64,000 nucleotides of DNA from Clostridia bacterium (GCA_910575725.1 CAJTFE010000010.1:62001-126000), one strand, 5' to 3'; shown: positions 25,605 through 35,080, numbered from the stretch's first letter. The notes: a model not told the origin generated them from the letters alone. Numbers and translations: made by a program.

Positions 25605-26114
25605 ATGACAGAGACATTGGTACAATGGTTTGTGGAAAACCTGGGAGGAAGTGCGGCAAAGGAGCTGGTTATTTTTATCATTTCCATGATCCCCATATTG
25701 GAGTTGAGAGGAGGGCTTCTGGCAGCAGGGCCGGCGTTCCTGGATGTGGAGATGTGGCGGGCCATTCCCATCTGTATTGTGGGTAATCTGATTCCGGTTC
25801 CCTTTATCTTACTGTTTATCACGGCGATTTTTAACTGGCTGAAAAAGACAAAGCTGTTCCGCCCCATGGTGGAGAAGCTGGAAAACCGGGCCATGAATAA
25901 GAAGGATCAGATTGAAAAATATGAATTCTGGGGTCTTCTGCTTTTTGTGGGAATTCCTCTGCCGGGAACAGGAGCCTGGACGGGTTCCCTGATTGCGGCG
26001 CTTCTTGGAATCCGCTTTAAGAAGGCATTTCCGGCTGTGATCCTGGGCGTGCTGCTGGCTGCATTTATTATGACCATTTTATCCTATACCATCCTAGGTT
26101 CAATTTTTGCTTAA
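25605..26114 (+). CDS. COG2426 small membrane export-like protein
   Basis: A 169-residue integral membrane protein of the COG2426 'small multi-drug export' group. It has four to five hydrophobic segments and two conserved loops, IPILELRGGL near the start and PLPGTGAWTGS near the middle. These re-entrant-loop motifs recall DedA/VTT-type transporters. The export role in the family name is weakly supported. It is followed by a degenerate copy of the GGAACT repeat and a lipid kinase gene. Confidence 0.82.
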   Translation: MTETLVQWFVENLGGSAAKELVIFIISMIPILELRGGLLAAGPAFLDVEMWRAIPICIVGNLIPVPFILLFITAIFNWLKKTKLFRPMVEKLENRAMNKKDQIEKYEFWGLLLFVGIPLPGTGAWTGSLIAALLGIRFKKAFPAVILGVLLAAFIMTILSYTILGSIFA

Positions 26115-26117
26115 ACA

Positions 26118-26175
26118 GTAATATTCTGCATAGGTGTATATTACCCTCAGTGAACAAGGGTACGGAACTTTTAAT
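26118..26175. repeat. GGAACT repeat, degenerate copy at 26.1 kb
   Basis: GTAATAT (26118-26124) pairs with ATATTAC (26138-26144), with a short internal remnant including AGGTGTA. CCCT/AGGG makes a second small stem, then TACGGAACTTTTAAT (26161-26175) runs into the AAGAGG ribosome binding site of the lipid kinase gene. Most of the second hairpin is lost, but the end placed at the ribosome binding site is kept. Confidence 0.65.
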
Positions 26176-26189
26176 AAGAGGTGAAGATT

Positions 26190-27149
26190 GTGGAAAGGCC
26201 GAAAAAGAAATTATATTTTATCTACAATCCCCATGCCGGGAAGGAGCATATCAAGGGAAAGCTTTACGGAATTCTAAAGGTGATGGCAGATGCCGGGTAT
26301 GAGCTGACGGTTTACCCGACAAAGGGAGCAAGGGACGCCATGGAGCAGATAGAGCAGCTGCCGGAGGTCTATGATTTGGTAGTGTGCAGCGGAGGAGACG
26401 GAACCCTCGACGAGGTGGTAACCGGTATGATGCGCCGGAAGCACAAGATGCCCGTCGGTTATATTCCGGCAGGAACCTGCAATGATTTTGCCAGATCCTT
26501 AAAAATACCCGTCAATATGGAGGAAGCGGCGCAGATTGCCGTACAGGGAGAGAACTTTCCCTGCGACGTGGGTTCCTTTAATGATAACAGCTTTATATAT
26601 ATTGCGGCCTTTGGCATTTTTACGGATGTCTCCTACTCTACGAAGCAGGAGGTCAAGAATGTCCTGGGCCAGATGGCCTATATTCTGGAGGGCATGAAAA
26701 GCATTTACAATGTAAAGTCCTATCAGCTTAAAGTAACCAGCGCAGAAATGTGCTTTGAAGGAGACTTTCTGTTCGGCATGGTGACCAACTCCAAGTCCGT
26801 AGGGGGATTTAAGGGAATCATAGGAAAGGATGTGGTTTTTGACGACGGCGTGTACGAGGTAACCTTTATCCGCAGGCCGAAAAATGCCATTGAGCTCCAG
26901 GAAATCCTGGCTGCCCTTCTGGTGAAGGAGATAGACAGCAAATACATGTATTCCTTCCGCAGCGCCCGGATCGAGGTAGAGTCAAAAGAGTCCATCCCCT
27001 GGACCCTGGACGGAGAATTCGGGGGAACCCATGACTATGCGGTGATTTCCAATAATCCCAGGGCAGTGGAGATACGTGTAACGAATGAGTGCAGAAAGAG
27101 TATAACCTGTGAAAAAAATCTTGCCATACAACAGGCGGATCATATATAA
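26190..27149 (+). CDS. Diacylglycerol kinase-family lipid kinase
   Basis: A 319-residue enzyme of the YegS/BmrU/DgkB lipid kinase family, phosphorylating diacylglycerol or a related lipid with ATP at the membrane. Motifs are YNPHAG at the N-terminus, the nucleotide-binding CSGGDGTLDEV and PAGTCNDFARS. The start is taken as the GTG at 26190, five bases after AAGAGGTGA. The upstream in-frame GTG at 26181 overlaps that ribosome binding site. The fba gene follows after 45 bases and may share its transcript. Confidence 0.9.
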   Translation: MERPKKKLYFIYNPHAGKEHIKGKLYGILKVMADAGYELTVYPTKGARDAMEQIEQLPEVYDLVVCSGGDGTLDEVVTGMMRRKHKMPVGYIPAGTCNDFARSLKIPVNMEEAAQIAVQGENFPCDVGSFNDNSFIYIAAFGIFTDVSYSTKQEVKNVLGQMAYILEGMKSIYNVKSYQLKVTSAEMCFEGDFLFGMVTNSKSVGGFKGIIGKDVVFDDGVYEVTFIRRPKNAIELQEILAALLVKEIDSKYMYSFRSARIEVESKESIPWTLDGEFGGTHDYAVISNNPRAVEIRVTNECRKSITCEKNLAIQQADHI

Positions 27150-27194
27150 TAGACAGGTATGAGAAAGAGCAAGGAAAAACGGAGGTAGAAAGCA

Positions 27195-28058
27195 ATGTTA
27201 GTATCGGCAGCAGAAATGCTTAAGAAAGCAAAGGCAGGACACTACGCAGTGGGCCAGTTCAACATCAATAACCTGGAGTGGACAAAGGCAGTGCTTCTGA
27301 CCGCACAGGAGAACAATTCTCCCGTGATTCTCGGCGTATCCGAGGGCGCAGGAAAGTATATGGCAGGTTATAAGACCGTAGTAGGCATGGTAAACGGAAT
27401 GCTTGAGGAGCTGAACATCACGGTTCCCGTAGCGCTTCACCTGGATCACGGCAGCTACGATGCATGCTACAAGTGCATTGAGGCAGGATTTTCCTCTATC
27501 ATGTTTGACGGCTCTCACTATCCCATCGAGGAGAACATCGAGAAGACCAAGGAACTGGTAAAGGTTTGTGCAGAGAAGGGCATTTCTCTGGAGGCAGAGG
27601 TCGGCTCCATCGGCGGTGAGGAAGACGGCGTGATCGGTATGGGCGAGTGCGCAGATCCCAAGGAGTGCAAGGCCATTGCAGATCTGGGCATTGACTTCCT
27701 GGCAGCAGGAATCGGCAACATACACGGCAAATATCCGGAGAACTGGGCAGGCTTAAGCTTCGAGACTCTGGACGCTATCCAGCAGCTTACCGGTGAGATG
27801 CCTCTGGTGCTTCACGGCGGCACGGGAATTCCTACGGATATGATTAAGAAGGCTATCGACCTTGGCGTATCCAAGATCAATGTGAATACCGAGTGCCAGT
27901 TATCCTTTGCGGCCGCAACCAGAAAGTATGTGGAAGAGGGCAAGGATCAGCAGGGCAAGGGCTATGACCCGAGAAAGCTTCTGGCTCCGGGCTTCGAGGC
28001 AATCAAGGAGACGGTGAAGGAGAAGATGGAGATCTTCGGCTCTATTGGAAAAGCCTAA
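27195..28058 (+). CDS. fba: Class II fructose-bisphosphate aldolase
   Basis: A glycolytic and gluconeogenic aldolase that splits fructose-1,6-bisphosphate into DHAP and glyceraldehyde-3-phosphate using zinc. The 287-residue protein has the zinc-binding HLDHGS motif, SIMFDGSHYP with the catalytic Asp region, GxIGGEEDGV, and the second zinc His in VLHGGTGIP. GGAGG lies before the ATG. A strong terminator follows. Codon use is biased as expected for a highly expressed gene. Confidence 0.95.
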   Translation: MLVSAAEMLKKAKAGHYAVGQFNINNLEWTKAVLLTAQENNSPVILGVSEGAGKYMAGYKTVVGMVNGMLEELNITVPVALHLDHGSYDACYKCIEAGFSSIMFDGSHYPIEENIEKTKELVKVCAEKGISLEAEVGSIGGEEDGVIGMGECADPKECKAIADLGIDFLAAGIGNIHGKYPENWAGLSFETLDAIQQLTGEMPLVLHGGTGIPTDMIKKAIDLGVSKINVNTECQLSFAAATRKYVEEGKDQQGKGYDPRKLLAPGFEAIKETVKEKMEIFGSIGKA

Positions 28059-28078
28059 GCAGAGAATTCATATTCGGG

Positions 28079-28122
28079 GGTGCCGGGAAATAAGTCAGCG
28101 ATCTTATTTCCCGGCACCTTCT
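28079..28122 (+). terminator. Strong terminator after fba
   Basis: GGTGCCGGGAAATAAG (28079-28094) and CTTATTTCCCGGCACC (28103-28118) form a perfect 16-bp stem with an 8-base loop, followed by a T-containing tail. Confidence 0.92.
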
Positions 28123-28133
28123 TACGATTTTAC

Positions 28134-28225
28134 TTGCATTTAGTAAGGTTTTTCAGTATCTTAGAAAGATAAGTTACTGTCCGCCTCAAAATTGAGGCGG
28201 TGGAATCATCATATAGAAAAACCTT
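28134..28225 (+). promoter_or_regulatory. glnN promoter/leader with nested inverted repeats
   Basis: A promoter candidate is TTGCAT (28134-28139), 17-base spacer, TATCTT (28157-28162). An outer inverted repeat AAGGTTTTTC (28145-28154) / GAAAAACCTT (28216-28225) encloses two hairpins: ATCTT/AAGAT (28158-28170) and a perfect CCGCCTCAA/TTGAGGCGG (28181-28200). The right outer arm ends 3 bases before the AAGGGAG ribosome binding site of glnN. If the promoter call is right, the left arm lies between -35 and -10 and would act as DNA. If transcription starts further upstream, it is a structured RNA leader. Confidence 0.5.
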
Positions 28226-28239
28226 CAAGGGAGATTAGA

Positions 28240-30363
28240 ATGGCAGAGAAAACAAATATCTCTAAAATATTTGGAGAAAATGTATTTAATGATACGGTGA
28301 TGCAGGAGCGTCTGCCGAAAAAGATTTACCGGGAACTGAAGCTGACCATACAGGAGGGAAAGGAACTGGATCTGGCGGTGGCGGATGTGGTGGCCCATGA
28401 GATGAAGGAGTGGGCCATTGAACAGGGGGCGACCCATTATTCCCACTGGTTTCAGCCTCTGACCGGGGCAACCGCAGAAAAGCATGACGCCTTTCTTTCT
28501 GCGCCAAAGACAGACGGAAAGGTTCTGATGGAATTTTCCGGAAAGGAGCTGGTGAAGGGAGAGCCAGACGCTTCCTCCTTCCCTTCCGGCGGCTTGAGGG
28601 CCACCTTTGAGGCCAGAGGCTACACAGCCTGGGACTGTACCTCGCCGGCCTTTGTAAAGAAGGATGCGGACGGTTCCAGAGCCATTTTGTACATACCCAC
28701 AGCCTTCTGCTCCTATAAGGGCGAGGCCTTGGATCAGAAGACGCCCCTTCTGCGCTCCATGGAGGCCGTTAATAAGCAGGCCTTACGTCTTCTGCGGCTC
28801 TTTGGAAACGAGACATCCCACAGGGTGACGCCTTCCGTGGGAGCGGAGCAGGAATATTTCCTGGTGGATCGGGAAAAGTACTTGAAGCGCAAGGATCTGA
28901 TATTTACAGGGCGGACCCTCTTTGGCGCCATGCCTCCTAAGGGACAGGAGCTGGACGATCATTACTTTGGGGTAATCCGGGAGCGGATCGCGGACTTTAT
29001 GGAGGATGTGAACCGGGAACTGTGGAAGCTGGGAGTGTCGGCCAAGACACAGCACAATGAGGTGGCCCCGGGACAGCATGAGCTTGCCCCGATCTATGCA
29101 GAGTGCAACGTGGCGGTAGACCACAATCAGCTGGTGATGGAGACCTTGAAAAAAGCGGCCTACCAGCATGGGCTGCAGTGCCTGCTTCACGAAAAGCCTT
29201 TTGCAGGGGTAAACGGCTCCGGAAAGCACAACAACTGGTCCCTTATCACGGATGACGGCATTAACCTTCTGGATCCGGGAAAGACCCCCCATGAGAATAT
29301 ACAGTTTCTTCTCATTCTGAACTGTATCTTGAAGGCTGTGGATGATCATGCGGCGCTTCTTCGGGAGTCTGCGGCGGATGTGGGCAACGATCACCGCCTG
29401 GGAGCCAGTGAGGCGCCTCCGGCCATTATCTCCGTCTATCTGGGGGAACAGCTGGAGGATGTGCTTTCCCAGCTTATCAGTACGGGAGAGGCTACCCACA
29501 GCCTTCGGGGCGGCCATCTGCATACAGGGGTAAAGACCCTTCCTGATTTTGCTAAGGATGCTACAGACCGGAACCGTACCTCGCCCTTTGCTTTTACAGG
29601 CAACAAGTTTGAGTTCCGTATGGTGGGCTCCAGGGATTCTATAGCGGCTCCTAATGTGGTGCTTAATACGATTGTGGCCCAGGCATTCTCGGAGGCCTGC
29701 GACTGTCTGGAGAAGGCGAAGGACTTTGATATGGCAGTCCATGATCTCATTAAGAAATATGCTTCCGAGCATCAGCGGATCGTCTATAATGGCAACGGTT
29801 ACTCAAAGGAGTGGGTAGAGGAGGCGAAGCGCCGAGGGCTTCCCAATATTAAGACCATGGTAGACGCCATTCCCGTGCTTACCCAGGCAAAGACTGTGGA
29901 GCTCTTTGAAAGCTTCGGCGTCTTTACCCGGGCGGAACTGGAATCCCGTGCGGAGATCCAGTATGAAACGTATGCCAAGGCCATTAACATTGAGGCCCGT
30001 TCTATGATTGACATTGCCAGCAAGCATATCATTCCTGCAGTTTTGCAGTATACCACAGCCCTTGCTACCTCTGTGAACCAGATTCGCGAGGCCTGCGGAG
30101 AGGCTAATATCAGTGTGCAGATTGATCTCTTAAAGGAATGCTCCTCCCTGCTGGCGGCTACAAAGGCAGCGCTTAGGAAGCTTGCGGAGGTGACGGATGC
30201 TTCCCAGGGAAAGAAGGAAGGAAGAGAGAGGGCAGTGTATTTTCAGGATGTGGTGGTTCCCTCTATGGAAGCCCTGCGCCAGCCGGTAGATAAGCTGGAG
30301 ATGCTGGTAGCCAAGGATATGTGGCCGATGCCTTCCTATGGGGATCTGCTCTTTGAAGTGTAG
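28240..30363 (+). CDS. glnN: Glutamine synthetase type III
   Basis: A 707-residue type III glutamine synthetase making glutamine from glutamate, ammonia and ATP. The large subunit size and the motifs SVGAEQEYFLVDR (metal-binding Glu), the ATP-site region GVNGSGKHNNWS and NRTSPFAFTGNKFEFR identify GSIII rather than GSI. The start at 28240 follows AAGGGAG; the longer frame from 28192 begins in the leader hairpin. The nested inverted repeats upstream suggest expression control. A bidirectional terminator follows. Confidence 0.95.
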   Translation: MAEKTNISKIFGENVFNDTVMQERLPKKIYRELKLTIQEGKELDLAVADVVAHEMKEWAIEQGATHYSHWFQPLTGATAEKHDAFLSAPKTDGKVLMEFSGKELVKGEPDASSFPSGGLRATFEARGYTAWDCTSPAFVKKDADGSRAILYIPTAFCSYKGEALDQKTPLLRSMEAVNKQALRLLRLFGNETSHRVTPSVGAEQEYFLVDREKYLKRKDLIFTGRTLFGAMPPKGQELDDHYFGVIRERIADFMEDVNRELWKLGVSAKTQHNEVAPGQHELAPIYAECNVAVDHNQLVMETLKKAAYQHGLQCLLHEKPFAGVNGSGKHNNWSLITDDGINLLDPGKTPHENIQFLLILNCILKAVDDHAALLRESAADVGNDHRLGASEAPPAIISVYLGEQLEDVLSQLISTGEATHSLRGGHLHTGVKTLPDFAKDATDRNRTSPFAFTGNKFEFRMVGSRDSIAAPNVVLNTIVAQAFSEACDCLEKAKDFDMAVHDLIKKYASEHQRIVYNGNGYSKEWVEEAKRRGLPNIKTMVDAIPVLTQAKTVELFESFGVFTRAELESRAEIQYETYAKAINIEARSMIDIASKHIIPAVLQYTTALATSVNQIREACGEANISVQIDLLKECSSLLAATKAALRKLAEVTDASQGKKEGRERAVYFQDVVVPSMEALRQPVDKLEMLVAKDMWPMPSYGDLLFEV

Positions 30364-30385
30364 AGAAGAGAGAAAACTATAAGAT

Positions 30386-30410
30386 AAGGGGCTGTTGTAA
30401 CAGCCCCTTT
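30386..30410. terminator. Bidirectional terminator after glnN
   Basis: AAGGGGCTGTT (30386-30396) and AACAGCCCCTT (30399-30409) form a perfect 11-bp stem, with A- and T-rich flanks. It separates glnN from the convergent bactofilin operon. Confidence 0.85.
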
Positions 30411-30445
30411 CGGAATCCTATGTAAAATTCAGTGAAGAACCTGCT

Positions 30446-30904
30446 TTAGTACTTATCTGCGCTTGCTTTGCCGTCTGTCTTATCGGCTGCAGCCGGTTCT
30501 TCCTCTTCCTCAATCTCCAGAGCGGCGGCATGGTTGGTTACCATGGCGCATCTGCCGTCGAAGAAAGCATCCTCATCAATGACAAGGGAGCGGGCTGTGA
30601 TGTTTCCGGACAGCTTACCGGTGGAAAGCAGTTCCAGTTTTCCGGAGGAATCCACATCGCCTACAACCTTACCGGAAAGAATGACGTTCTGAGCCTTGAT
30701 GTTGCCTTTGATCTGGCCTTCGGTTCCCAGAATGAGATTGCCTTTGCAGTCGCAGTTGCCGGTGAGGGTTCCGTCGATACGGATAGCTTCCGGTGCGGTG
30801 ATATCACCCTTGAATACGGCGCCTGGCCCTATGATGGTGCCGATCTTGGCTGTCTGTGTCTCTGCCGTAGAGGCAGGGGCAGTTGATTTGCTTTTTCCTA
30901 ACAT
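30446..30904 (-). CDS. Bactofilin family protein
   Basis: A 152-residue bactofilin (polymer-forming cytoskeletal, DUF583). The central beta-helical domain is visible as repeating hydrophobic strands from GPGAVFKGDITAPEAIRIDGTLTG through LELLSTGKL. A disordered N-terminus and an acidic C-terminal tail flank it. Bactofilins form filaments at the membrane and localise cell-wall enzymes. AAGGAGG precedes the ATG. The upstream gene of the same operon encodes an M23-like protein, the classical bactofilin partner. Confidence 0.93.
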   Translation of the reverse strand: MLGKSKSTAPASTAETQTAKIGTIIGPGAVFKGDITAPEAIRIDGTLTGNCDCKGNLILGTEGQIKGNIKAQNVILSGKVVGDVDSSGKLELLSTGKLSGNITARSLVIDEDAFFDGRCAMVTNHAAALEIEEEEEPAAADKTDGKASADKY

Positions 30905-30946
30905 GTTAAAATCCTCCTTAACTTATCTGCAGCATTGTGCCGCTGT

Positions 30947-31690
30947 TTATCCTTTTGCATCAATAACGGTAAGCGGATCTACGGGCTCATCATTTAAAAG
31001 AACCTGGTAATCCAGCTGACAGTCATCGGATGTAATGGTCAGTAAGGTATCTCCGGCCTCTACCTGGGCCCCTTCCTCCGTATTCACTTCACAATCCTGG
31101 TGAAGAAGGTAGCGCGTCTTATAGCCGCCTTCATGCTCGATCTCAACAATGTGAGCATACGTATCATCAGAAGTGACGGCTGTCACAGTGCCGTTCCCGG
31201 CGGCAATAATATGGCCGTCCGTATAGGCGCTGATGGCGATGTAGGGCTGTTCCTCCGAATAGGCTGTTTTCAGAATACCGGCGCCGTCGGAAGGATACAG
31301 GCTGGGAAGGGCGGGATCCGCAGCTTCTTCCGGAGCCTCCTCCTGGGGAGCTTCTTCAGGAACTTTTTCTGCGGCTTCTGTCTGGCGGCGCAGAGCTTCA
31401 TTCTCCGCCGCAAGGGTCAATTTATCTTTTGTCAAGTCTTCACGTTCTGTCTCAAGAGCAGTCAGCTGCTCTTTTAATGAGGCGACCTCCTGACGGAGAA
31501 CCTGCCGCACCCCGTCGGCTACGGAAGCCTGGTAAATGAGCCAGCCTATCACAAGGCAGAGAGCAGCTACAAAACCGGCACAAAAACGAAGTGTAAAAGC
31601 GGATATCTGGAACTGTCGGCTTTTTCCATCTGTGTTGGAGACCATAAGAACGGAATAGATTTCTTTACGTTTATGTCTCTGGTTTTTCAT
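30947..31690 (-). CDS. Membrane M23/LytM-like protein, degenerate
   Basis: A 247-residue protein with one membrane helix (about residues 30-50), a coiled-coil (about 60-105), a Glu/Pro/Ala linker and a C-terminal M23/LytM-like domain. The domain shows family text (DGHIIAAGNGTVTAV, YLLHQDCEVNTEEGAQVEAGDTL). The two metal-binding motifs of active M23 peptidases (H-x3-D and H-x-H) are not intact; LDYQV stands where H-x-H would be. It is probably a regulatory or structural, not catalytic, homologue. It is coupled to the bactofilin gene 42 bases downstream. GGAGG precedes the start. Confidence 0.75.
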   Translation of the reverse strand: MKNQRHKRKEIYSVLMVSNTDGKSRQFQISAFTLRFCAGFVAALCLVIGWLIYQASVADGVRQVLRQEVASLKEQLTALETEREDLTKDKLTLAAENEALRRQTEAAEKVPEEAPQEEAPEEAADPALPSLYPSDGAGILKTAYSEEQPYIAISAYTDGHIIAAGNGTVTAVTSDDTYAHIVEIEHEGGYKTRYLLHQDCEVNTEEGAQVEAGDTLLTITSDDCQLDYQVLLNDEPVDPLTVIDAKG

Positions 31691-31741
31691 AGATCAACCT
31701 CCTATGTTCCCCATTGTACCATAAAAAAACGAAAAAGAAAA

Positions 31742-33568
31742 CTATTTATGATTCATTGCGGCTCGCTTTCGAAGGGTGGGGTCGAGAATCTTCTTGCGGA
31801 TGCGCAGAGATTTTGGCGTAATCTCCAGAAGCTCGTCCGTATCGATAAATTCCAGGCACTGCTCCAGGCTTAATACTCTGGGAGGCGTCAGTTTCAAAGC
31901 TTCGTCGGCGCTGGAGGAGCGGGTGTTGGTGAGCTTCTTGGTTTTGCACACATTCAGCTCAATGTCCTCCGCCTTGCCGTTCTGCCCGATGATCATACCG
32001 GCATAAACCTTTTCGCCGGGGCCGATAAAGAGGGCGCCGCGCTCCTGGGCGTTAAAGAGGCCGTAGGTGATAGCCTCGCCCGCCTCAAAGGCAATGAGAG
32101 AGCCCTGCTTGCGGTACTGGATATCTCCTTTGTAGGGGCCGTAGCCCTCAAAAATGGTATTCAACACACCGGTTCCCTTGGTATCTGTGAGAAATTCTCC
32201 CCGGTATCCGATAAGACCGCGGGCAGGAATCAGAAATTCCAGCCGTGTGGAGCCGCTTCCGTTGCTGTTCATATTCAGCAGCTCGCCCTTGCGCTCTCCA
32301 AGCTTCTGGATCACATTTCCCGTATATTCGTCGTCTACGTCAATGTAGGCGCGCTCCATGGGCTCAAGCTTATGTCCCTTTTCATCCGTGCGGTAGAGAA
32401 CCTCCGCCTTACTTACAGCGAATTCATAGCCCTCGCGGCGCATATTTTCTATTAAGACGGATAGATGAAGCTCGCCGCGGCCGGATACCTTGAAGCATTC
32501 CGTGGTCTCCGTTTCCTCTACCCGGAGGCTTACGTCTGTATTCAGCTCGCGGAAGAGACGATCCCGTAAATGGCGGGAGGTGACATACTTTCCTTCCTGT
32601 CCGGCAAGGGGGCTGTCATTTACCAGAAAATGCATGGCAATGGTGGGTTCGGAAATCTTCTGGAAGGGAATGGGCCTTGGCTGCTCCGGGGAACACAGCG
32701 TATCTCCGATGCGGATATCCGCAATACCGGATATGGCTACGATCGAGCCGATGCCTGCCTCGGCCACATCCACCTTGTTCAGACCATCAAATTCGTAAAG
32801 CTTGCTGATCTTTACCTTTTTGCACTGCTCGGGATCGTGGTGGTTGACCATCACCATCTCCTGGTTTACCCGGATGGATCCGTTGTCTACCTTGCCTACG
32901 CCGATGCGCCCTACGTATTCGTTGTAATCAATGGTACTGATCAGCACCTGGGTTCCGGCCTCGGGATCTCCCTCGGGCGCGGGAATGGCGCTTATAATGG
33001 TCTCAAAGAGCGGGGTCATGTCTTTTGGCTCATCCTCCAGGTTAAGGAGGGCGTAGCCGTCTCTGGCAGAGGCAAAGACAAAGGGACAGTCAAGCTGTGC
33101 GTCAGAAGCGTCCAGATCCATCAGAAGCTCCAGCACCTCGTCAATGACCTCCTCCGGCCGAGCCTCCGGCCGGTCGATCTTGTTGATGCAGACGATCACT
33201 GGGAGCTCCAGTTCCAGGGCCTTGCGCAGTACGAATTTGGTCTGCGGCATGGAGCCCTCAAAGGCGTCCACCACCAGGATAACGCCGTTGACCATCTTAA
33301 GCACACGCTCCACTTCGCCGCCGAAATCCGCATGGCCGGGGGTATCGATGATATTGATTTTAATATCCTTATAAGTTACCGCCGTATTTTTGGAAAGGAT
33401 GGTGATGCCGCGCTCACGCTCAATGTCGCCGGAATCCATCACGCGCTCTGCTACCGCCTGGTTGGCGCGGAATACGCCGCTTTGCTTCAAAAGCTCGTCC
33501 ACCAGTGTGGTCTTACCATGATCTACATGGGCAATGATTGCAATATTTCGAATGTCTTCTCTTTTCAT
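31742..33568 (-). CDS. typA: Ribosome-associated GTPase TypA/BipA
   Basis: A 608-residue translational GTPase of the TypA/BipA family, which binds the ribosome and supports stress adaptation and 50S assembly. The G1 motif is [10 protein letters not shown]3 [10 protein letters not shown] and G4 NKIDRPEA. The EF-G-like domains II, III and V and the BipA-specific C-terminal domain are present at normal length. It is the first gene of a minus-strand group with the M23-like and bactofilin genes, 51 bases before the next start. Confidence 0.96.
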   Translation of the reverse strand: MKREDIRNIAIIAHVDHGKTTLVDELLKQSGVFRANQAVAERVMDSGDIERERGITILSKNTAVTYKDIKINIIDTPGHADFGGEVERVLKMVNGVILVVDAFEGSMPQTKFVLRKALELELPVIVCINKIDRPEARPEEVIDEVLELLMDLDASDAQLDCPFVFASARDGYALLNLEDEPKDMTPLFETIISAIPAPEGDPEAGTQVLISTIDYNEYVGRIGVGKVDNGSIRVNQEMVMVNHHDPEQCKKVKISKLYEFDGLNKVDVAEAGIGSIVAISGIADIRIGDTLCSPEQPRPIPFQKISEPTIAMHFLVNDSPLAGQEGKYVTSRHLRDRLFRELNTDVSLRVEETETTECFKVSGRGELHLSVLIENMRREGYEFAVSKAEVLYRTDEKGHKLEPMERAYIDVDDEYTGNVIQKLGERKGELLNMNSNGSGSTRLEFLIPARGLIGYRGEFLTDTKGTGVLNTIFEGYGPYKGDIQYRKQGSLIAFEAGEAITYGLFNAQERGALFIGPGEKVYAGMIIGQNGKAEDIELNVCKTKKLTNTRSSSADEALKLTPPRVLSLEQCLEFIDTDELLEITPKSLRIRKKILDPTLRKRAAMNHK

Positions 33569-33795
33569 AAATGCTTCCTCATAACTGTTATTTCCTGCTT
33601 TTTCTTACCCTCAATGTCCGCTGAGGATATCATTAACTTATACAGTTTACCACATTTAACAAGGAATACAACAGGAAAATGGGGCAGGAAATAAAAAAAT
33701 TATTAATTTTACAGAAAATGGTTCTAAAGCAGTTTTTCCCGTCATATATATGTAAAGATACCAAAATACGAGAAGAAGAAGGGAGAACTTGCGTA

Positions 33796-34425
33796 ATGTC
33801 AGATAAGGTCATTGAAAACAACCAGGTGTCGGTAATCGGAGAAATTGTTTCGGAATTTACATTCAGCCATGAGGTCTTCGGAGAAGGCTTTTACATGATG
33901 GATGTGCTGGTAAGGCGGCTGAGCGATTCGGCGGACATTATTCCGGTGATGATTTCGGAACGGCTTATCAATGTGGAGGAGGATTACACCGGAGAGTACA
34001 TCCGGGTAGCCGGCCAGTTTCGTTCCTATAACAGACACGAAGAGAAGAAGAACAGGCTGGTGCTGTCTGTTTTTGCCAGAGAGGTAGAATTCCTGGAGGA
34101 TGAGGTGGAAAATGCGAAAACCAACCAGATTTACCTGGACGGATACATATGTAAAACGCCTGTTTACCGGAAGACACCTCTTGGAAGAGAGATTGCGGAT
34201 CTGCTGATTGCAGTGAACCGTCCTTATGGAAAATCAGACTATATTCCCTGTATCTGCTGGGGCAGAAACGCCCGTTTTGCATCGGGCTTTGAGGTGGGAG
34301 GCCACGCCCAGATCTGGGGCCGCATCCAGAGCCGGGAATATGTGAAAAAAATAGATGAGGAAGAGTCGGAAAAGAGAATCGCTTACGAGGTTTCGGTGAG
34401 TAAATTGGACTATGAAGAGAATTAA
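33796..34425 (+). CDS. SSB-like protein with two OB folds
   Basis: A 209-residue protein resembling single-stranded DNA-binding proteins. Two OB-fold-like halves can be seen: residues about 10-100 (NQVSVIGEIVSEF...) and about 110-205 (NQIYLDGYICKTPVYR..., then CICWGRNARFASGFEVG, the SSB-typical W-G-x-x-A pattern). The second half is the more canonical. It lacks the usual acidic SSB tail, so it is probably an accessory ssDNA-binding protein rather than the main Ssb. The start at 33796 follows GGGAG. The longer frame from 33679 lacks a ribosome binding site. It is divergent from typA. Confidence 0.75.
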   Translation: MSDKVIENNQVSVIGEIVSEFTFSHEVFGEGFYMMDVLVRRLSDSADIIPVMISERLINVEEDYTGEYIRVAGQFRSYNRHEEKKNRLVLSVFAREVEFLEDEVENAKTNQIYLDGYICKTPVYRKTPLGREIADLLIAVNRPYGKSDYIPCICWGRNARFASGFEVGGHAQIWGRIQSREYVKKIDEEESEKRIAYEVSVSKLDYEEN

Positions 34426-34482
34426 ACAGGCGGCTGTCCACATGCAGCGCCGGTTAGTGAAACAGGGCTGAACCGGAAAAAT

Positions 34483-34511
34483 TTGCAATTCCTGCGTAAT
34501 TGGTGTATGAT
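34483..34511 (+). promoter_or_regulatory. Promoter for cobO-like gene
   Basis: TTGCAA (34483-34488), 17-base spacer, TATGAT (34506-34511). The leader that follows contains CTCCTGCC and GGGAGCAGG, which can form a hairpin near the ribosome binding site. No cobalamin riboswitch is recognisable. Confidence 0.55.
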
Positions 34512-34594
34512 AGATGCATTATAGAATACCGAAATTACAACACGACATCTGATGCTCCTGCCTTTTGCTTCGGGAGCAGGAAAGGAGTGCGGGG

Positions 34595-35080
34595 ATGGAG
34601 AAGGGACAGATCATGATTATCTGCGGCGAGGGAAAGGGAAAGACCTCTGCAGCCATTGGACGGGGGATTTCCGGCGCAAGCAAAGGCAAGTCCGTGATTA
34701 TCATTCGTTTCCTTAAGGGAAAGGTGAAAGAGAAGGATGAGTTTATCAAGCGCCTGGAGCCGGAGATCAAGGTGTTCTCCTTTGAAAAGTGGGATATGGA
34801 TTATGAGTTCCTGTCACCGGAGCAGCAGCAGGAGGAGGCCGTGAATATCCGCAACGGATTGAATTTTGCCAGAAAGGTTATGACTACAGACGGCTGTGAT
34901 CTTTTGATTCTTGACGAGGTGCTTGGACTGGTGGATAGAGAGATTATCAAAGAGGAGGAGCTGAAAGCCCTGGTGGAGGCCAAGGACGAGAGCATGGAGC
35001 TGGTGCTCACGGGAATCAATATGTGCGAATCCCTGTATCCCTATGCTGATGATGTGGTGAAGATTGATACTTTAAAATAA
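34595..35080 (+). CDS. cobO: Cob(I)yrinic acid a,c-diamide adenosyltransferase-like
   Basis: A 161-residue P-loop protein of the CobA/CobO/BtuR family, which adenosylates corrinoids using ATP. The P-loop is GEGKGKTSAAIGRG (about residues 11-24), and LLILDEVLG is the Walker B-like motif. The length is slightly below the usual 170-200, and the N-terminal helix of BtuR is short. No other cobalamin genes are adjacent, so it may serve corrinoid salvage. AAAGGAG precedes the ATG at 34595. Confidence 0.8.
   Translation: MEKGQIMIICGEGKGKTSAAIGRGISGASKGKSVIIIRFLKGKVKEKDEFIKRLEPEIKVFSFEKWDMDYEFLSPEQQQEEAVNIRNGLNFARKVMTTDGCDLLILDEVLGLVDREIIKEEELKALVEAKDESMELVLTGINMCESLYPYADDVVKIDTLK

Noticed and set aside
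28140..28225. ANTAR-type antitermination target before glnN
   Set aside because: The two hairpins do not have the paired hexaloops with the conserved A and G typical of ANTAR targets.
32570..33694. 374-residue plus-strand open frame
   Set aside because: It is antisense to typA, which is complete and conserved.
34430..34594. Cobalamin riboswitch before the cobO-like gene
   Set aside because: The B12-box and the expected long leader are not seen; only a promoter and a short hairpin are present.
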